52,261 bases of DNA. Origin: Myxococcus llanfairpwllgwyngyllgogerychwyrndrobwllllantysiliogogogochensis. Lineage in GTDB: Bacteria > Myxococcota > Myxococcia > Myxococcales > Myxococcaceae. Under the pieces are notes generated by a model. That model saw only the letters and a list, made by a program, of their open reading frames with translations, was not told the origin of the DNA and did no database searches. A program made the translations under genes and the position numbers. The stretch lies in the NCBI RefSeq assembly GCF_006636215.1, contig NZ_VIFM01000055.1, positions 1 to 52,261 of the forward strand, written 5' to 3'. Of this stretch, positions 31,514 to 40,120 are shown in pieces. How positions within the stretch are numbered: position 1 is the stretch's first letter; every line of letters starts with the position of its first letter.

Positions 31514-32995
31514 CTACCGCAAGGCGGACATGCTCACCCATTCGACGTGGGAGAAGCGAGACATGCTCCACCGATCGGCATTGAGTCTCGCGGCGTCGAC
31601 GTCGCGATGACAGCGCACCCGCAGGCCCCGCTTCCCGAAACCCTCCGCCGCGGAAAGGAGCCCCCAGAACGACTCGACGGCCCGGGCGCTCGCCAGCGTC
31701 ACCTCGATGGGCACCTTGTCGCCCGGGCGCACCGTGAGCATCCAGACTCCCGGAAGGGTGGCATCGAAGCGCTCCAGCTTCGTCGCCAGCGTGGAGGTCG
31801 CGCACAGGCTCACGTCCTCCTCGTGCCCGGCGTGCAACTCCAGCCACGTCAGGTTCGGCCACAGGGCCAGCCTGTCGAACACATCCCCCAGCGCGGGCGT
31901 GCGGAACACTTGGGCCGCGACAGACCCCCACAGCTCCAGCCGACTGACGGAGGGCGGCTGCCCCATCAACCGGGCCCAGTACGGCTCCACCCGTCGCATC
32001 CGCGTCACGCCCCGAAGATGCGGATGCGCGAGCCACTGCGCGTGGACCACCGACCAGGCCACCGTCGCCCAGTCGATCTCCCGCACCGTGCTCCAGGCCG
32101 GTCCCGGCTCGGGGAGAATCAGAGAGGCCGCCTCCTTCGCCATCCGCACCGCCACGGGAAAGCCCCGCTCGAAGCGGGTCGCCCCACTATCGATGTGGCC
32201 ACCCAGCGGCATCTCCCAGCTCCGGAGGTGCGTCGCGAGCAACTCGTCGATGCGCTCCTCGTCCGGAGTGGGCGAGCACTGGAGCACGATGAACTCACCC
32301 AGGGGGTCGCCCGTCTCCAGCAACTGGTCCGCCATCACCAGCCGCACGTCGTCGTCCTCGGGGTTGGCATAGACACGGGGCAACCACGTCTCCCGGATGC
32401 TGGCGTTTCGCGACTCCTTCTCCGCGCGAACACGCAGGGCCTCCCACAGCGCCGCGAGCAGCTCCCCCGCCTTCGCGTCGAGCTCCCGCGGCACCCAGTC
32501 ACGCCCCAGGCTGATGACGAAAGACAGTCGCGCGGCCGAGGCCCAAGCCTCCGGCCTCATCCGCTCATACAGTGCCTCGAGGGGCTCGACGTCGAAGGGC
32601 GGCCCCACGTGCCGGAGCGCCGCGCACAGCCTCAACACCCGCTGAGGCTCCTCCGCCGAGGGGAGTCGCGCGATGGCGAGCAACCCGGGGATGTACCGGG
32701 GGTCGGGCAGGCAGTCGAGCAGGGCATCGAGCCGCGCCTCCACCTCGCGCGGCTGCCCCTGCGCCCCCAGCCCGCGAGCCAGGTCCCGCGCCGCGCGACG
32801 AGCCTCCGCGGACGCCCCCTCCCGCCCCGCATGCGTCGAGTCGAGACGCGCCTCGAGCTCCTGGGCGAACAGGACCAGCTCGCTCGCGCGACACTCGCGC
32901 CACGCATCCATCACGGCGCCGAAGGCCTCTTCCTCCTCCTGCCGCGCGAAGCACTCCGCCGCGCGCTCCAGGTAGCTGTGCAGGGCCTCGGTCAC
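31514..32995 (-). CDS. TIGR02996 (repeat-companion) domain protein
   Basis: 493 aa from GTG 32995, overlapping the stop of an upstream paralogue fragment (GTGA). The N-terminal 200 residues are helical (ECFARQEEEEAFGAVMDAWR, EARLDALLDCLPDPRYIPGL). Mid-protein 'YANPEDDDVRLVMADQLLET', 'GDPLGEFIVLQC' is the TIGR02996 signature (Y..P.DD..RLVYADWL.E.GDPRGE). The C-terminal 230 residues are LRR-like (PSVSRLELWGSVAAQVFRTP, LWPNLTWLELHAGHEEDVSL). No signal peptide. These proteins are a large paralogous set in myxobacteria and planctomycetes with no established role. Confidence 0.85.
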   Translation of the reverse strand: MTEALHSYLERAAECFARQEEEEAFGAVMDAWRECRASELVLFAQELEARLDSTHAGREGASAEARRAARDLARGLGAQGQPREVEARLDALLDCLPDPRYIPGLLAIARLPSAEEPQRVLRLCAALRHVGPPFDVEPLEALYERMRPEAWASAARLSFVISLGRDWVPRELDAKAGELLAALWEALRVRAEKESRNASIRETWLPRVYANPEDDDVRLVMADQLLETGDPLGEFIVLQCSPTPDEERIDELLATHLRSWEMPLGGHIDSGATRFERGFPVAVRMAKEAASLILPEPGPAWSTVREIDWATVAWSVVHAQWLAHPHLRGVTRMRRVEPYWARLMGQPPSVSRLELWGSVAAQVFRTPALGDVFDRLALWPNLTWLELHAGHEEDVSLCATSTLATKLERFDATLPGVWMLTVRPGDKVPIEVTLASARAVESFWGLLSAAEGFGKRGLRVRCHRDVDAARLNADRWSMSRFSHVEWVSMSALR

Positions 32996-33182
32996 GTCGC
33001 CAGCGTATACCGCTTGAAGATTTCCAGCCTCCGCACAGGCGGCGACATGCCCGCCAACGCGAGCGCCCCATCCACCTCCACGCCGAGCCTCCGCGTCACG
33101 CAGCCCAGATGCGGAGGGGCGAGCCACTCGAGGAACCCCGCGTCGCCCTTCCGCTGATGCCAGTCCAACTCCCGCACCGTCC
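32992..33182 (-). pseudogene. TIGR02996 paralogue, C-terminal remnant
   Basis: 'TVRELDWHQRKGDAGFLEWL', then 'APPHLGCVTRRLGVEVDGAL' and 'VRRLEIFKRYTLAT', stop TGA, which overlaps the GTG of the intact gene. The equivalent segment in the intact gene is 'TVREIDWATVAWSVVHAQWL'. Its 5' part is replaced by a HERRGGVAEL-family fragment. Confidence 0.7.
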
Positions 33183-33253
33183 CCGGGCATCTCCATCTTC
33201 GAGGCACGGGCCGCACGGAAGGCTTCTCCCGACACGCCGATGCCCGGGGCCGC
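33183..33253 (-). pseudogene. HERRGGVAEL-family fragment fused to TIGR02996 remnant
   Basis: Encodes 'QARAAPGIGVSGEAFRAARA', then 'SKMEMP', matching residues about 240-265 of the full copy ('QARASPDIGVLGEAFRAARAAKVEMP'-like). It marks a recombination junction at 33182/33183. Confidence 0.75.
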
Positions 33254-33267
33254 GCGCGCCTGAGGGC

Positions 33268-34527
33268 CTATTCTTTCAATGCCTTCACGGGATAGTTGCC
33301 GGTGTAGGAACGAAATCGCTGCTCCAGCTTCCCGGGCACGAGCACGCCCGTGTCGAACAACTTCAGCAGGAAGCCCTCGTACGTCGTCCATTGGGAGAAG
33401 TCCGCGCGCCGGAGCTCCTCATAGAGCACATAGGCCAACACGTGCATTCCATCGTCGTGGTCGCGGAAGAAGGCCGCGCCCGTGAGCGGCTTGCCGTCCC
33501 TCGCGCGGAGCAAGCCCTGTCGCTCGCTGACGAAGACGTCGATGGCCTCGGCGCAGTCCTCCTCCGTCAGCCCCTGGGCGGTGGTGTAGCCGAACGCCGG
33601 GTCATGCTCGCGCACCAGTCGCTGGAAGTACGGGTCCGCCTCCAGGGCTGTCAACCGCGCGTCAATGGCACCCTCGCGCTTGAACGGCGGGTGGAGCATC
33701 TCATGCACGGCGGTCTTCACCGTGACGCTCAGCGGATAGGTGAGGTCGGTGAGAAAGTTCCAGCCCGTCACCCGGATGCCGTGGGGTTTGACGAACTTCA
33801 GCACGTGGGCGTTGAGCGTCTCCACGTGGAGCACCCGGCCGAGGACGTCCTCGTCCCAGCCCACCACGTCATGGGGCGTCAGTTGGACGCCGAATCGCGC
33901 GATGGCCTGTTCCACCTGGGGCAGGTACTCCGCGCGCCAGATGCGCGAGAAGCCGATGCGCTGGAGGAAGGCGAACAGCACCCCCAGGTCCTGGCGCACG
34001 TCCTCCATCTCGGTGAAGTCGGAGTCCTCGCTGTAACTCGTCGCCTCGAAGTCCCGGCGCATCGCCTTCCAGGCGGCATCGTCCGACACCGTCCTGGCCA
34101 GGTCTTCCACGGTGGTGGCACCCGTGACGGAGAAGACGAGCGTCAGGTGGGGACCCACCATCTTCCCGGCCTGCTTTCCCATCCGCTCGGTGAGGTGCGC
34201 GAGAGCGGCCTTCTCCCTGGGCTCGAGGAGAACGGAGAAGCGCTGAAACTCCACGGGATAGTACTTCGTGTAGAACGCGTCGCCCCGGAGCAGGTTCAGC
34301 AGACAGAGGGCGTCGTAGGCCTCGGAGGGACGCAGCACCCAGTGCGTGCGCCCGGCCTCCACGCGGGTGATGGCCGGCGCGGGAGATGTGGGGACCTCCT
34401 GCCGTGAGGCGCAGCTGGCGGATGCCAGCCACAGCGTGGCGACGAGGGCCACTGTGGGTACTCCCCGGCGGGCGTCGGAGGTCGGGGAGGAAACGGGGAC
34501 GGTGGAGGCGAGCGGGTCCGGAGTCAT
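33268..34527 (-). CDS. HEMLH lipoprotein, putative zinc metalloprotease
   Basis: 419 aa from ATG 34527. The signal segment VALVATLWLASASC gives a lipobox (Cys39). The centre contains 'SVTVKTAVHEMLHPPFKR', an HExxH zinc motif; about 60 residues later 'TEEDCAEAIDVFVSERQ' offers a possible Glu ligand. Elsewhere: 'LLRGDAFYTKYYPVEFQRFS' and 'HDDGMHVLAYVLYEELRRAD'. Exported and lipid-anchored. It begins 46 nt after the AraC gene on the same strand and is probably co-transcribed. No standard peptidase family is recognised, so activity is inferred from the HExxH. Confidence 0.8.
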   Translation of the reverse strand: MTPDPLASTVPVSSPTSDARRGVPTVALVATLWLASASCASRQEVPTSPAPAITRVEAGRTHWVLRPSEAYDALCLLNLLRGDAFYTKYYPVEFQRFSVLLEPREKAALAHLTERMGKQAGKMVGPHLTLVFSVTGATTVEDLARTVSDDAAWKAMRRDFEATSYSEDSDFTEMEDVRQDLGVLFAFLQRIGFSRIWRAEYLPQVEQAIARFGVQLTPHDVVGWDEDVLGRVLHVETLNAHVLKFVKPHGIRVTGWNFLTDLTYPLSVTVKTAVHEMLHPPFKREGAIDARLTALEADPYFQRLVREHDPAFGYTTAQGLTEEDCAEAIDVFVSERQGLLRARDGKPLTGAAFFRDHDDGMHVLAYVLYEELRRADFSQWTTYEGFLLKLFDTGVLVPGKLEQRFRSYTGNYPVKALKE

Positions 34528-34573
34528 GGCGCTAAAGCTGACCGCGTCCGCGCGAGGATGTCTTGGACGGAAC

Positions 34574-35500
34574 TCATCCCGTTGGACGAAACGAACGGCC
34601 CGCGAGCAGGCGCCGGTACTCGGCCGGTGCCAGGTGGAGTCGGCGGCTGAATTCGCGCGTCATGTGACTCTGGTCGCAGTAGCCCGCCTCCAGCGCGATG
34701 TCGCTGATGGGGTGCGCCGTCTCTCGCAGTGCCCGGCTGGCGCGCTCCAGTCGGGAGCGGCGCAGGTAGTCGACGGGAGTGCATTGGAAGAACTGGCGGA
34801 AGCCGCGGCCCAGTTGCGTGGGGCTCACCCCCGCCTCGCGAGCCAGTTGCGCGAGCGTGGGAGGCGGACCCCGGACCGCATCAAGCAACTCCCGCACCCG
34901 TGCGAGCCACGCGGGAGGGGCCGACGCCTTCGGGGGCGTCGTGGCGCGCACGGCCTCAGCCAGCAGCTCCAACGCCAGCCCTTCGATGGCCAGCGCCGTC
35001 ATGTCATCCCCGTGGCGGAACTCCTGATAGAGGCGCGCGGTCAGCGTGGACAGTCGCGCCGACGCAAGCTCCATCCGGCTGTCGAGCCGGGAGACGAGGG
35101 GGTAGCGCGACCGCCAGACCTCCTCGGAGAAGTCGACGTTGAAGGTGCGGGTGAGCCGACCGGCGATGCGCTGCTCGTGGGCGACCTCGGGTGCCTGGAA
35201 GGCCACCGACCTGGGAGGACATTGCCGGGCGCGTCCTTCCAACACGTCGGTGAAGCCGCCTTCCAGCGTGAGCCGGAAGCCCGCGTGCCGGTGCCGGTGA
35301 AGAGGGAGGACGACGTCGGGAGGATAGGTGCTCTCCGTCAAGACGAGCCCCGCCACCTCCAGGCGCTGGAGCGGTGTGCCGAGATAGCGACCAAATCCAA
35401 GGACGGGTGTGGAGGACACGAAGCCCCTATGTACGGCCCGTGAATCGATTGCAATCTCCAGACTCCATCCAGGAGCCCAGGTCAAGCGCGCCGCACCCAT
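34574..35500 (-). CDS. AraC family transcriptional regulator
   Basis: 308 aa if started at 35500; the exact start is uncertain. The N-terminal cupin-like sensing domain holds 'LPLHRHRHAGFRLTLEGGFT' and 'VAFQAPEVAHEQRIAGRLTR'. The C-terminal 100 residues form the double HTH: 'LAREAGVSPTQLGRGFRQFF', 'DYLRRSRLERASRALRETAH', 'DIALEAGYCDQSHMTREFSR'. A local activator or repressor, probably of the downstream lipoprotein gene; the ligand is unknown. Confidence 0.92.
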   Translation of the reverse strand: MGAARLTWAPGWSLEIAIDSRAVHRGFVSSTPVLGFGRYLGTPLQRLEVAGLVLTESTYPPDVVLPLHRHRHAGFRLTLEGGFTDVLEGRARQCPPRSVAFQAPEVAHEQRIAGRLTRTFNVDFSEEVWRSRYPLVSRLDSRMELASARLSTLTARLYQEFRHGDDMTALAIEGLALELLAEAVRATTPPKASAPPAWLARVRELLDAVRGPPPTLAQLAREAGVSPTQLGRGFRQFFQCTPVDYLRRSRLERASRALRETAHPISDIALEAGYCDQSHMTREFSRRLHLAPAEYRRLLAGRSFRPTG

Positions 35501-35524
35501 GGCGAAGGGAAGCCCACTCCGGCC

Positions 35525-35567
35525 GTGCAGGAGCTGAAGCGCATCGGCTGACCCCTCTCACGCGACA
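35525..35567 (+). mobile_element. Solo IS3-type end, copy 2 (opposite orientation)
   Basis: GTGCAGGAGCTGAAGCGCAT, then CGGCTGACCCCTCTCACGCG ACA: the reverse complement of the ends at 30558 and 51945. It encodes 'VQELKRIG' and stop. Similarity stops at CGCGACA, closer in than in the other two copies. Confidence 0.65.
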
Positions 35568-35590
35568 GAGTGTGCCGGGCTCCCCTTTTC

Positions 35591-36028
35591 CTACCCGTAC
35601 TTCTCGCTCATGTGCGCCCACGAACGCGTGGCCAGTTCGCGCAGCACCTGCTGATCCACGTCGGCGAGTTTGTTGATGTAGAGGCAGCTCTTTCCGTTCT
35701 TGTACTTCCCCAGCTTTTTCATCAGCGGTTCGGACGCGAGGAAGCCTGGCACGATGTAGAGCACGGTCGCGCCCTTGCGTGGGCTGAAGCCGATCTTCGG
35801 CCAATCCGCCTCACCCATCGTGTTCGTGTATTTGTATGAGCCATAGCCGATGATCGACGGCCCCCACATGGCGGGCTTTTCGCCGGTGACCGCGCGCAGC
35901 ATCTTGTCAATCGCCTTGGCGTCCGCGCGCCGGGCGTCGTCATCGACCGCGGCGATGAATTCGGCGACGGAGGCCTTGTTCTTCTGCGTTTTGACTGGCG
36001 CCTTCTTGGCTGCGACTTTCTTGGCCAT
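35591..36028 (-). CDS. DUF1801 (YdhG-like) protein
   Basis: 145 aa from ATG 36028. A lysine-rich N-terminus (AKKVAAKKAPVKTQKNK) is followed by the DUF1801 fold: 'VAEFIAAVDDDARRADAKAI', 'GEKPAMWGPSIIGYGSYKYT', 'DWPKIGFSPRKGATVLYIVP', 'GKYKNGKSCLYINKLADVDQ'. Related to the frataxin-like/YdhG domain; the exact role is unknown, with iron binding proposed for relatives. Cytosolic, monocistronic. Repeat copy F lies just upstream of its start. Confidence 0.92.
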   Translation of the reverse strand: MAKKVAAKKAPVKTQKNKASVAEFIAAVDDDARRADAKAIDKMLRAVTGEKPAMWGPSIIGYGSYKYTNTMGEADWPKIGFSPRKGATVLYIVPGFLASEPLMKKLGKYKNGKSCLYINKLADVDQQVLRELATRSWAHMSEKYG

Positions 36029-36109
36029 GAGCGTACCTCGCGACTCGGGGACCTCACGCTACGCAATCACGCGCGGCAGCGGAAGCGTCAGGCGCGCGGC
36101 GCACAGGTC

Positions 36110-36146
36110 CTGTGCCTCCCCAAATCCGGTCGCCCATGCCCGCGCC
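36110..36146 (+). repeat. Dispersed intergenic repeat, copy F (partial)
   Basis: TGTGCCTCCCCAAATCCGGT then CGCCCATGCCCGCGCC: a short, diverged member of the family. Confidence 0.45.
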
Positions 36147-36352
36147 GAGCCGACCTCAGGCGCACCGCCTGAGGTCATGTGGGAACCACGGTCGTTGGTT
36201 CAGGGTGCTCGGCGCCCGGCGGCACTGGACTTCGTCAAGCAACTCTCCGTGGCCCAGTCTGCCGCGGGAGTGCCGCGCGCCGCGGTTCCGGACGCTCGTG
36301 GCCATTCAACGCCCCGACGTCCCCCGCCCAGCGCGAGAGGTCATCAGGTACG

Positions 36353-36901
36353 TTATTGAAGATTGAACCAGCCGCCCTTGCTGTCGTACCCAACGCCGTT
36401 GTGCTCGCTGAACTCGATGATGATCGTCCAGTGACCGTGGCCCCAGTTGTAGAAATAAATCTTGAGCATGGCCTCCTGGCCCGTCGGGCCCCACGGGCCC
36501 GTGAGCGTGCCAGCCAGCACCGACACCTGCACATCGCCGTTTGGTAGCTCGTAGGTTGGCAGTTCGCCGACGATGACGTCGGAGAGCGAACTCGTCGCGA
36601 GCACCAACGCCTCGACCGCGAGCGCGCCTTCCTCGTCACTCACGACGTGGGGGGCGAGATTCGGGGCTCGCCCCTCGGCCAGCGCCTGGCGGACTTCCGA
36701 CGCGCTGGCGCTGCCCACTGTGTCGAGCAGCACCTCGCCACCCGCCACCGGAATCGACCACACACAACTCGGGAAGCCGGACGGCGGCAAGCCCTGCTCC
36801 GCACACACAGCCCCCGCGGCAGAGGTGGCGGCGACGCTCGTGCCCGAAGACATCGCCATGACAACCAGTGTGACAACCAGCGGGTTTACTCTCGTATTCA
36901 T
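36353..36901 (-). CDS. Secreted hypothetical protein
   Basis: 182 aa from ATG 36901 (MNTRVNPLVVTLVVMAMSSG); a frame start at 36928 is less natural. Signal peptide with cleavage near SVAATSA. The mature part holds two cysteines ('AVCAEQGLPPSGFPSCVWSI'), then 'SASEVRQALAEGRAPNLAPH', 'SLSDVIVGELPTYELPNGDV' and a C-terminal beta region 'LKIYFYNWGHGHWTIIIEF'. Not recognised as any family. It sits next to a truncated cadherin-like lipoprotein, on the same strand but 88 nt downstream of its degenerate end. Confidence 0.68.
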   Translation of the reverse strand: MNTRVNPLVVTLVVMAMSSGTSVAATSAAGAVCAEQGLPPSGFPSCVWSIPVAGGEVLLDTVGSASASEVRQALAEGRAPNLAPHVVSDEEGALAVEALVLATSSLSDVIVGELPTYELPNGDVQVSVLAGTLTGPWGPTGQEAMLKIYFYNWGHGHWTIIIEFSEHNGVGYDSKGGWFNLQ

Positions 36902-36989
36902 GAGTCCTCGTGTATCGGGCGGCCGCACCAGCGACGCCCGTGATGGGTCCCTGCAATCGAGGCAGGCCGTCGACTGACCGCGTGTCCTG

Positions 36990-37862
36990 TTACGTCAGAT
37001 GGATGCGCAAGCAGTCTCGAGCCGACCTCAGGGAACAACATAGTCCAGAATGCCTATCAAGTGATACTGAATTGCATCGGCATTTCAACAACGAAAATAC
37101 AGACACATGAACTCCTCGTCCGTGAAGCGTTGGTTCATCGTGGCCACGAGGTCTCTCTTCGAGCGCGGACGACATCGACGCCCCAGGCAGCTCCATGCCC
37201 CTGCGCCAGAAGCCCTGAGTCATTGCACTGGAAGGGGTCCATGCAGCCACGTCGTCGGTACACGGCCGCAGCGTCGAAGGCCGTCTGGTTATTGTTCGTG
37301 TTGATGGGAATCTCGAGTTGTCAGGACGGGACATCGTCGGGACTTGAGGCGATGGGGACAGCACGGAATCCTCGGGGGTGGCCAGGGTATCGGCGACCGC
37401 TGCGGGTGCGTCGTGCACGGGGTTGACCTGGACGCTCACCATCCCGGTGTCAGTCAGGCGTCCATCCCACACCGAGTACTCGAACGTCGCGGTTCCGGAG
37501 AAGTCCGCCTCCGGGATGAAGGTGGCGGTGCCGCCGACCCACGTCACGCTGCCATGGGTCGCCGTGCCAACGGAGGTGAGCGTGAGCGAATCGCCGTCCG
37601 CGTCGAAATCGTTGGAGACGAGCGACGCGCCTGGAATCACCAGGACGGTGTCCTCGTAGAGCGTCGCCAGGTCCTCGCGTGCGGACGGGGCCACGTTGGA
37701 CGGAGGGGGCTTCTCCCCTCCTCCACAGGCGGCGAGGGCCACGGAGACAAAAAGGACGGAGCCCCGGATGCCGGGGAAGAATCCTGGGGTGCAGGCGAAT
37801 TGCCGCGGCCACCGTACGGAAGTGAGGCTCAGGTACAAACGAACGAGTTGATACGCCACCAT
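36990..37862 (-). pseudogene. Truncated cadherin-like (tandem-95 type) lipoprotein
   Basis: From ATG 37862 (GAGGGG upstream) the protein has a lipobox 'VALAACGGG', a linker, and one Ig/cadherin-like repeat: 'REDLATLYEDTVLVIPGASL', 'VSNDFDADGDSLTLTSVGTA', 'HGSVTWVGGTATFIPEADFS', 'GTATFEYSVWDG', then the start of a second repeat ending 'TPEDSVLSP'. From about 37340 the sequence changes abruptly to low-complexity residues. In another frame the junction DNA encodes 'INTNNNQTAFDAAAVYRRRG', a different protein. So a surface adhesin-like gene was cut and joined to unrelated DNA. Confidence 0.65.
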
Positions 37863-38500
37863 GCCCCTCAGAGAAAGAAGCCCCCCTTCCCGAGAAACCC
37901 AGAGGGGTGCTGCCCCCATAACGGGGCCCGGAGGCGCAAGTCGCAGAGGAAACCAATTCACTCGACCTGACGCCGGCAGCCCGCGGGTCGCCAGACCACG
38001 GAGAGCCGAGGAACAGCACTTGAGGCTCGTCCGGACTTCAGCCCCTGTGCCTCCCTGATAACCTCGATCATTGAGAAGACGCGCATGCCCGGGCGACCCG
38101 CGCCGCTTGACGCCTGGCCAGCTCTGCGCCCCTCGGCCTTGAACTTTCCGAAAACTCTCGGCGAGGTCCGCGGGGCTTGTTCAGCTTCTCTTCGTTCGCG
38201 GACCGCCCGTGCTCCGTCCATCACATCTCGGGTGTCCACGGAACTGGGCGACTCCCAGTACGGCCAACGGTGGCTGCGAGGACATCCGCAGCGGCCTCGT
38301 CTTCGCCGTCATCCCAAGCGAGCTGAACTGGAACGACGCCATCTGGGACTCGGCGCTCGCGGGCAGTTCCCCCTCCCGGCGTCAGCGACTCCGGCCGGCC
38401 CTGGGAATGTCTGCCTTCGCGCGGCGACATGCGCTCCAAGGCAGTTGCTGCGCATCCTGGTGGCTCCCACCGTTGTCCTCCTGGCCCTGGAGGGAGCGGC
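37863..38500. other. Gap with no supported gene
   Basis: Divergent region between the truncated lipoprotein and the WRSDGT-repeat lipoprotein. A short plus-strand stretch at about 38239-38365 (STANGGCEDIRSGLVFAVIP, then SELNWNDAIWDS) looks protein-like but has neither start nor stop context; possibly another gene scrap. Confidence 0.4.
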
Positions 38501-39970
38501 ATGCACTCGAAGTATGGCTTTGCCCTGGTGTGTCTGGGGTTGATGGGGTGCGCGGAACCAGACTCAGCGCCGGATACCGTCAAGGCCCAGGCCTGCGCGC
38601 CGGGCGTGGCCCAGCGGGTGAAGGTCGTCATGCCTCCGGGCGACGACCCGCCCTGGGACGAGCCCGCACCCGTGAATCTGGTGGACGCCCAGGGGACCCT
38701 CTACTTCGCCGTGAACTTCCGCGATGGCCGCAGCGCGCTGTGGCGCAGCGACGGCTCGGATGCGGGCACCTTCCCGGTGAAGTCCTTCCCGGCGGTGACA
38801 CCCCGGCGGAACAGGGGCCTCGGCGGACTGGTCCCTGTGGGCAGCCAGGTCTTCTTCCAGGTGTGGAACCCCGACACCGGCAAGGAGCTCTGGGTGAGCG
38901 ACGGCACGGAGGCCGGCACGCACCTGGTGGCGGACCTGATGCCGGGGACGGCGGACTCCTCCCTGCGCCTTCCCACCGCGCTGGACGGCGCGCTGTCGTT
39001 CTTCCGGCTCACCCCGGTGGCGGCGGGGACACAGGTGGAGTTGTGGCGCTCGGATGGGACGGACTCGGGCACGGTGCAGGTCGTGAACTTCGGGGTGCTC
39101 GCCGCGCTCCAGGGGCAGAGCCTGAGGGGGGGCGACGCCCTGCTCTTCTTCCTCGTCGGGCCCGGCAGCGGCACCGCGCTGTGGCGGACCGATGGCACGG
39201 CCTCCGGGACATCCTTCGTCAAGCGGCTGGACGCCGACGTGGTGCCCCTGGGTGACGTGCGGAGCCCCGACAGCGGAGCCCCGGGATTGTTCACGCTGCT
39301 CGACGGCCCCAACACGGAGGTGTGGAAGACGGATGGCAGCCCGACCGGCACGGTGCGCCTGGACACGTTCGGCCGGAGTATGCGGTTGCTCGGAGCGCTG
39401 GGTTCGTCGGTGTATCTGACGTCGGCGGATACAACCACGCGGCGCATGGGACTGTATCGCCTGTCCCTCGCTGGCGGAGGCAAGAGCACCGTCAAGGTGC
39501 TGCCCAATCCCTACGCGGACATGGAAGGGACGACGCCCTACCTGCAGGACACGGCCAGCTCCGGCGGGCGGCTCTACTTGTCCGTGGCCATCGGCAGCCC
39601 CTTCCCGGGCCCCGCCGCGCTGCGCGTGGGCCTCTGGGTGACGGATGGCACCGCCGAGGGGACCGTGCAGCTCCCCGTGGAGCTGAGCATCTCGGAGTAC
39701 TACTGGTCCCCTCTCTACGCCACGGGCATGGGCGCGGTGCTCTTCGGCGGGGACACGTCGCCCCTCTCCTACAACGAGCCCTGGGTGACGCGGGGCACGG
39801 CCATGTCCACGGGACAGGCCGCGGACATCGGAGGGGGAGGCGCGTCTCCCCAGGGCTTCGCCCGCGTCGGGGAGCGGGTCTACTTCAGCGCGAAGGACGA
39901 CACGTTCGAGCCCCAGTTGTGGTCCCTGCCCGCCGACCTCGCGTGTCCTCCGGGCCCCGCTCCGGAGTAG
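38501..39970 (+). CDS. Lipoprotein with repeated W(K/R)xDGTxxGT motifs
   Basis: 489 aa from ATG 38501, AGGGAG 6 nt upstream. Signal MHSKYGFALVCLGLMGC (Cys17). The protein is built of propeller-like strands with the recurring 'LWRSDGSDAGTF', 'LWVSDGTEAGTHLVADLMPG', 'LWRSDGTDSGTVQVVNFGV', 'LWRTDGTASGTSFVKRLDAD', 'VWKTDGSPTGTVRLDTFG' and 'LWVTDGTAEGTVQLPVE'. At least six such repeats occur, each preceded by 'VYFSA/LYFAV'-type strands. This repeat is common in large myxobacterial and delta-proteobacterial surface proteins; the role is probably structural or ligand binding. Exported and lipid-anchored. Confidence 0.87.
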   Translation: MHSKYGFALVCLGLMGCAEPDSAPDTVKAQACAPGVAQRVKVVMPPGDDPPWDEPAPVNLVDAQGTLYFAVNFRDGRSALWRSDGSDAGTFPVKSFPAVTPRRNRGLGGLVPVGSQVFFQVWNPDTGKELWVSDGTEAGTHLVADLMPGTADSSLRLPTALDGALSFFRLTPVAAGTQVELWRSDGTDSGTVQVVNFGVLAALQGQSLRGGDALLFFLVGPGSGTALWRTDGTASGTSFVKRLDADVVPLGDVRSPDSGAPGLFTLLDGPNTEVWKTDGSPTGTVRLDTFGRSMRLLGALGSSVYLTSADTTTRRMGLYRLSLAGGGKSTVKVLPNPYADMEGTTPYLQDTASSGGRLYLSVAIGSPFPGPAALRVGLWVTDGTAEGTVQLPVELSISEYYWSPLYATGMGAVLFGGDTSPLSYNEPWVTRGTAMSTGQAADIGGGGASPQGFARVGERVYFSAKDDTFEPQLWSLPADLACPPGPAPE

Positions 39971-40120
39971 GCGCTCGCCCCGCGCGTCAGTGACGCGGGA
40001 GTTCCAGGGGCGCTCATCAGACGGGAGCCAGGTGGCTGGGAGATGACCTTGGCTTCGCGAAGAAGGGGGAGCGCTCGGTGGGAGTGTCCCGGCGGTGTTC
40101 GCGGAGCTCGAGAGCGGCGG

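Noticed and set aside
31448-33157. 569-codon plus-strand frame rich in His/Arg/Pro
   Set aside because: It is the antisense of the TIGR02996 gene; composition is typical of a GC-rich shadow.
32572-34407. 611-codon plus-strand frame
   Set aside because: Antisense to the TIGR02996 and HEMLH genes, very low complexity at its start; the minus-strand proteins carry real motifs.
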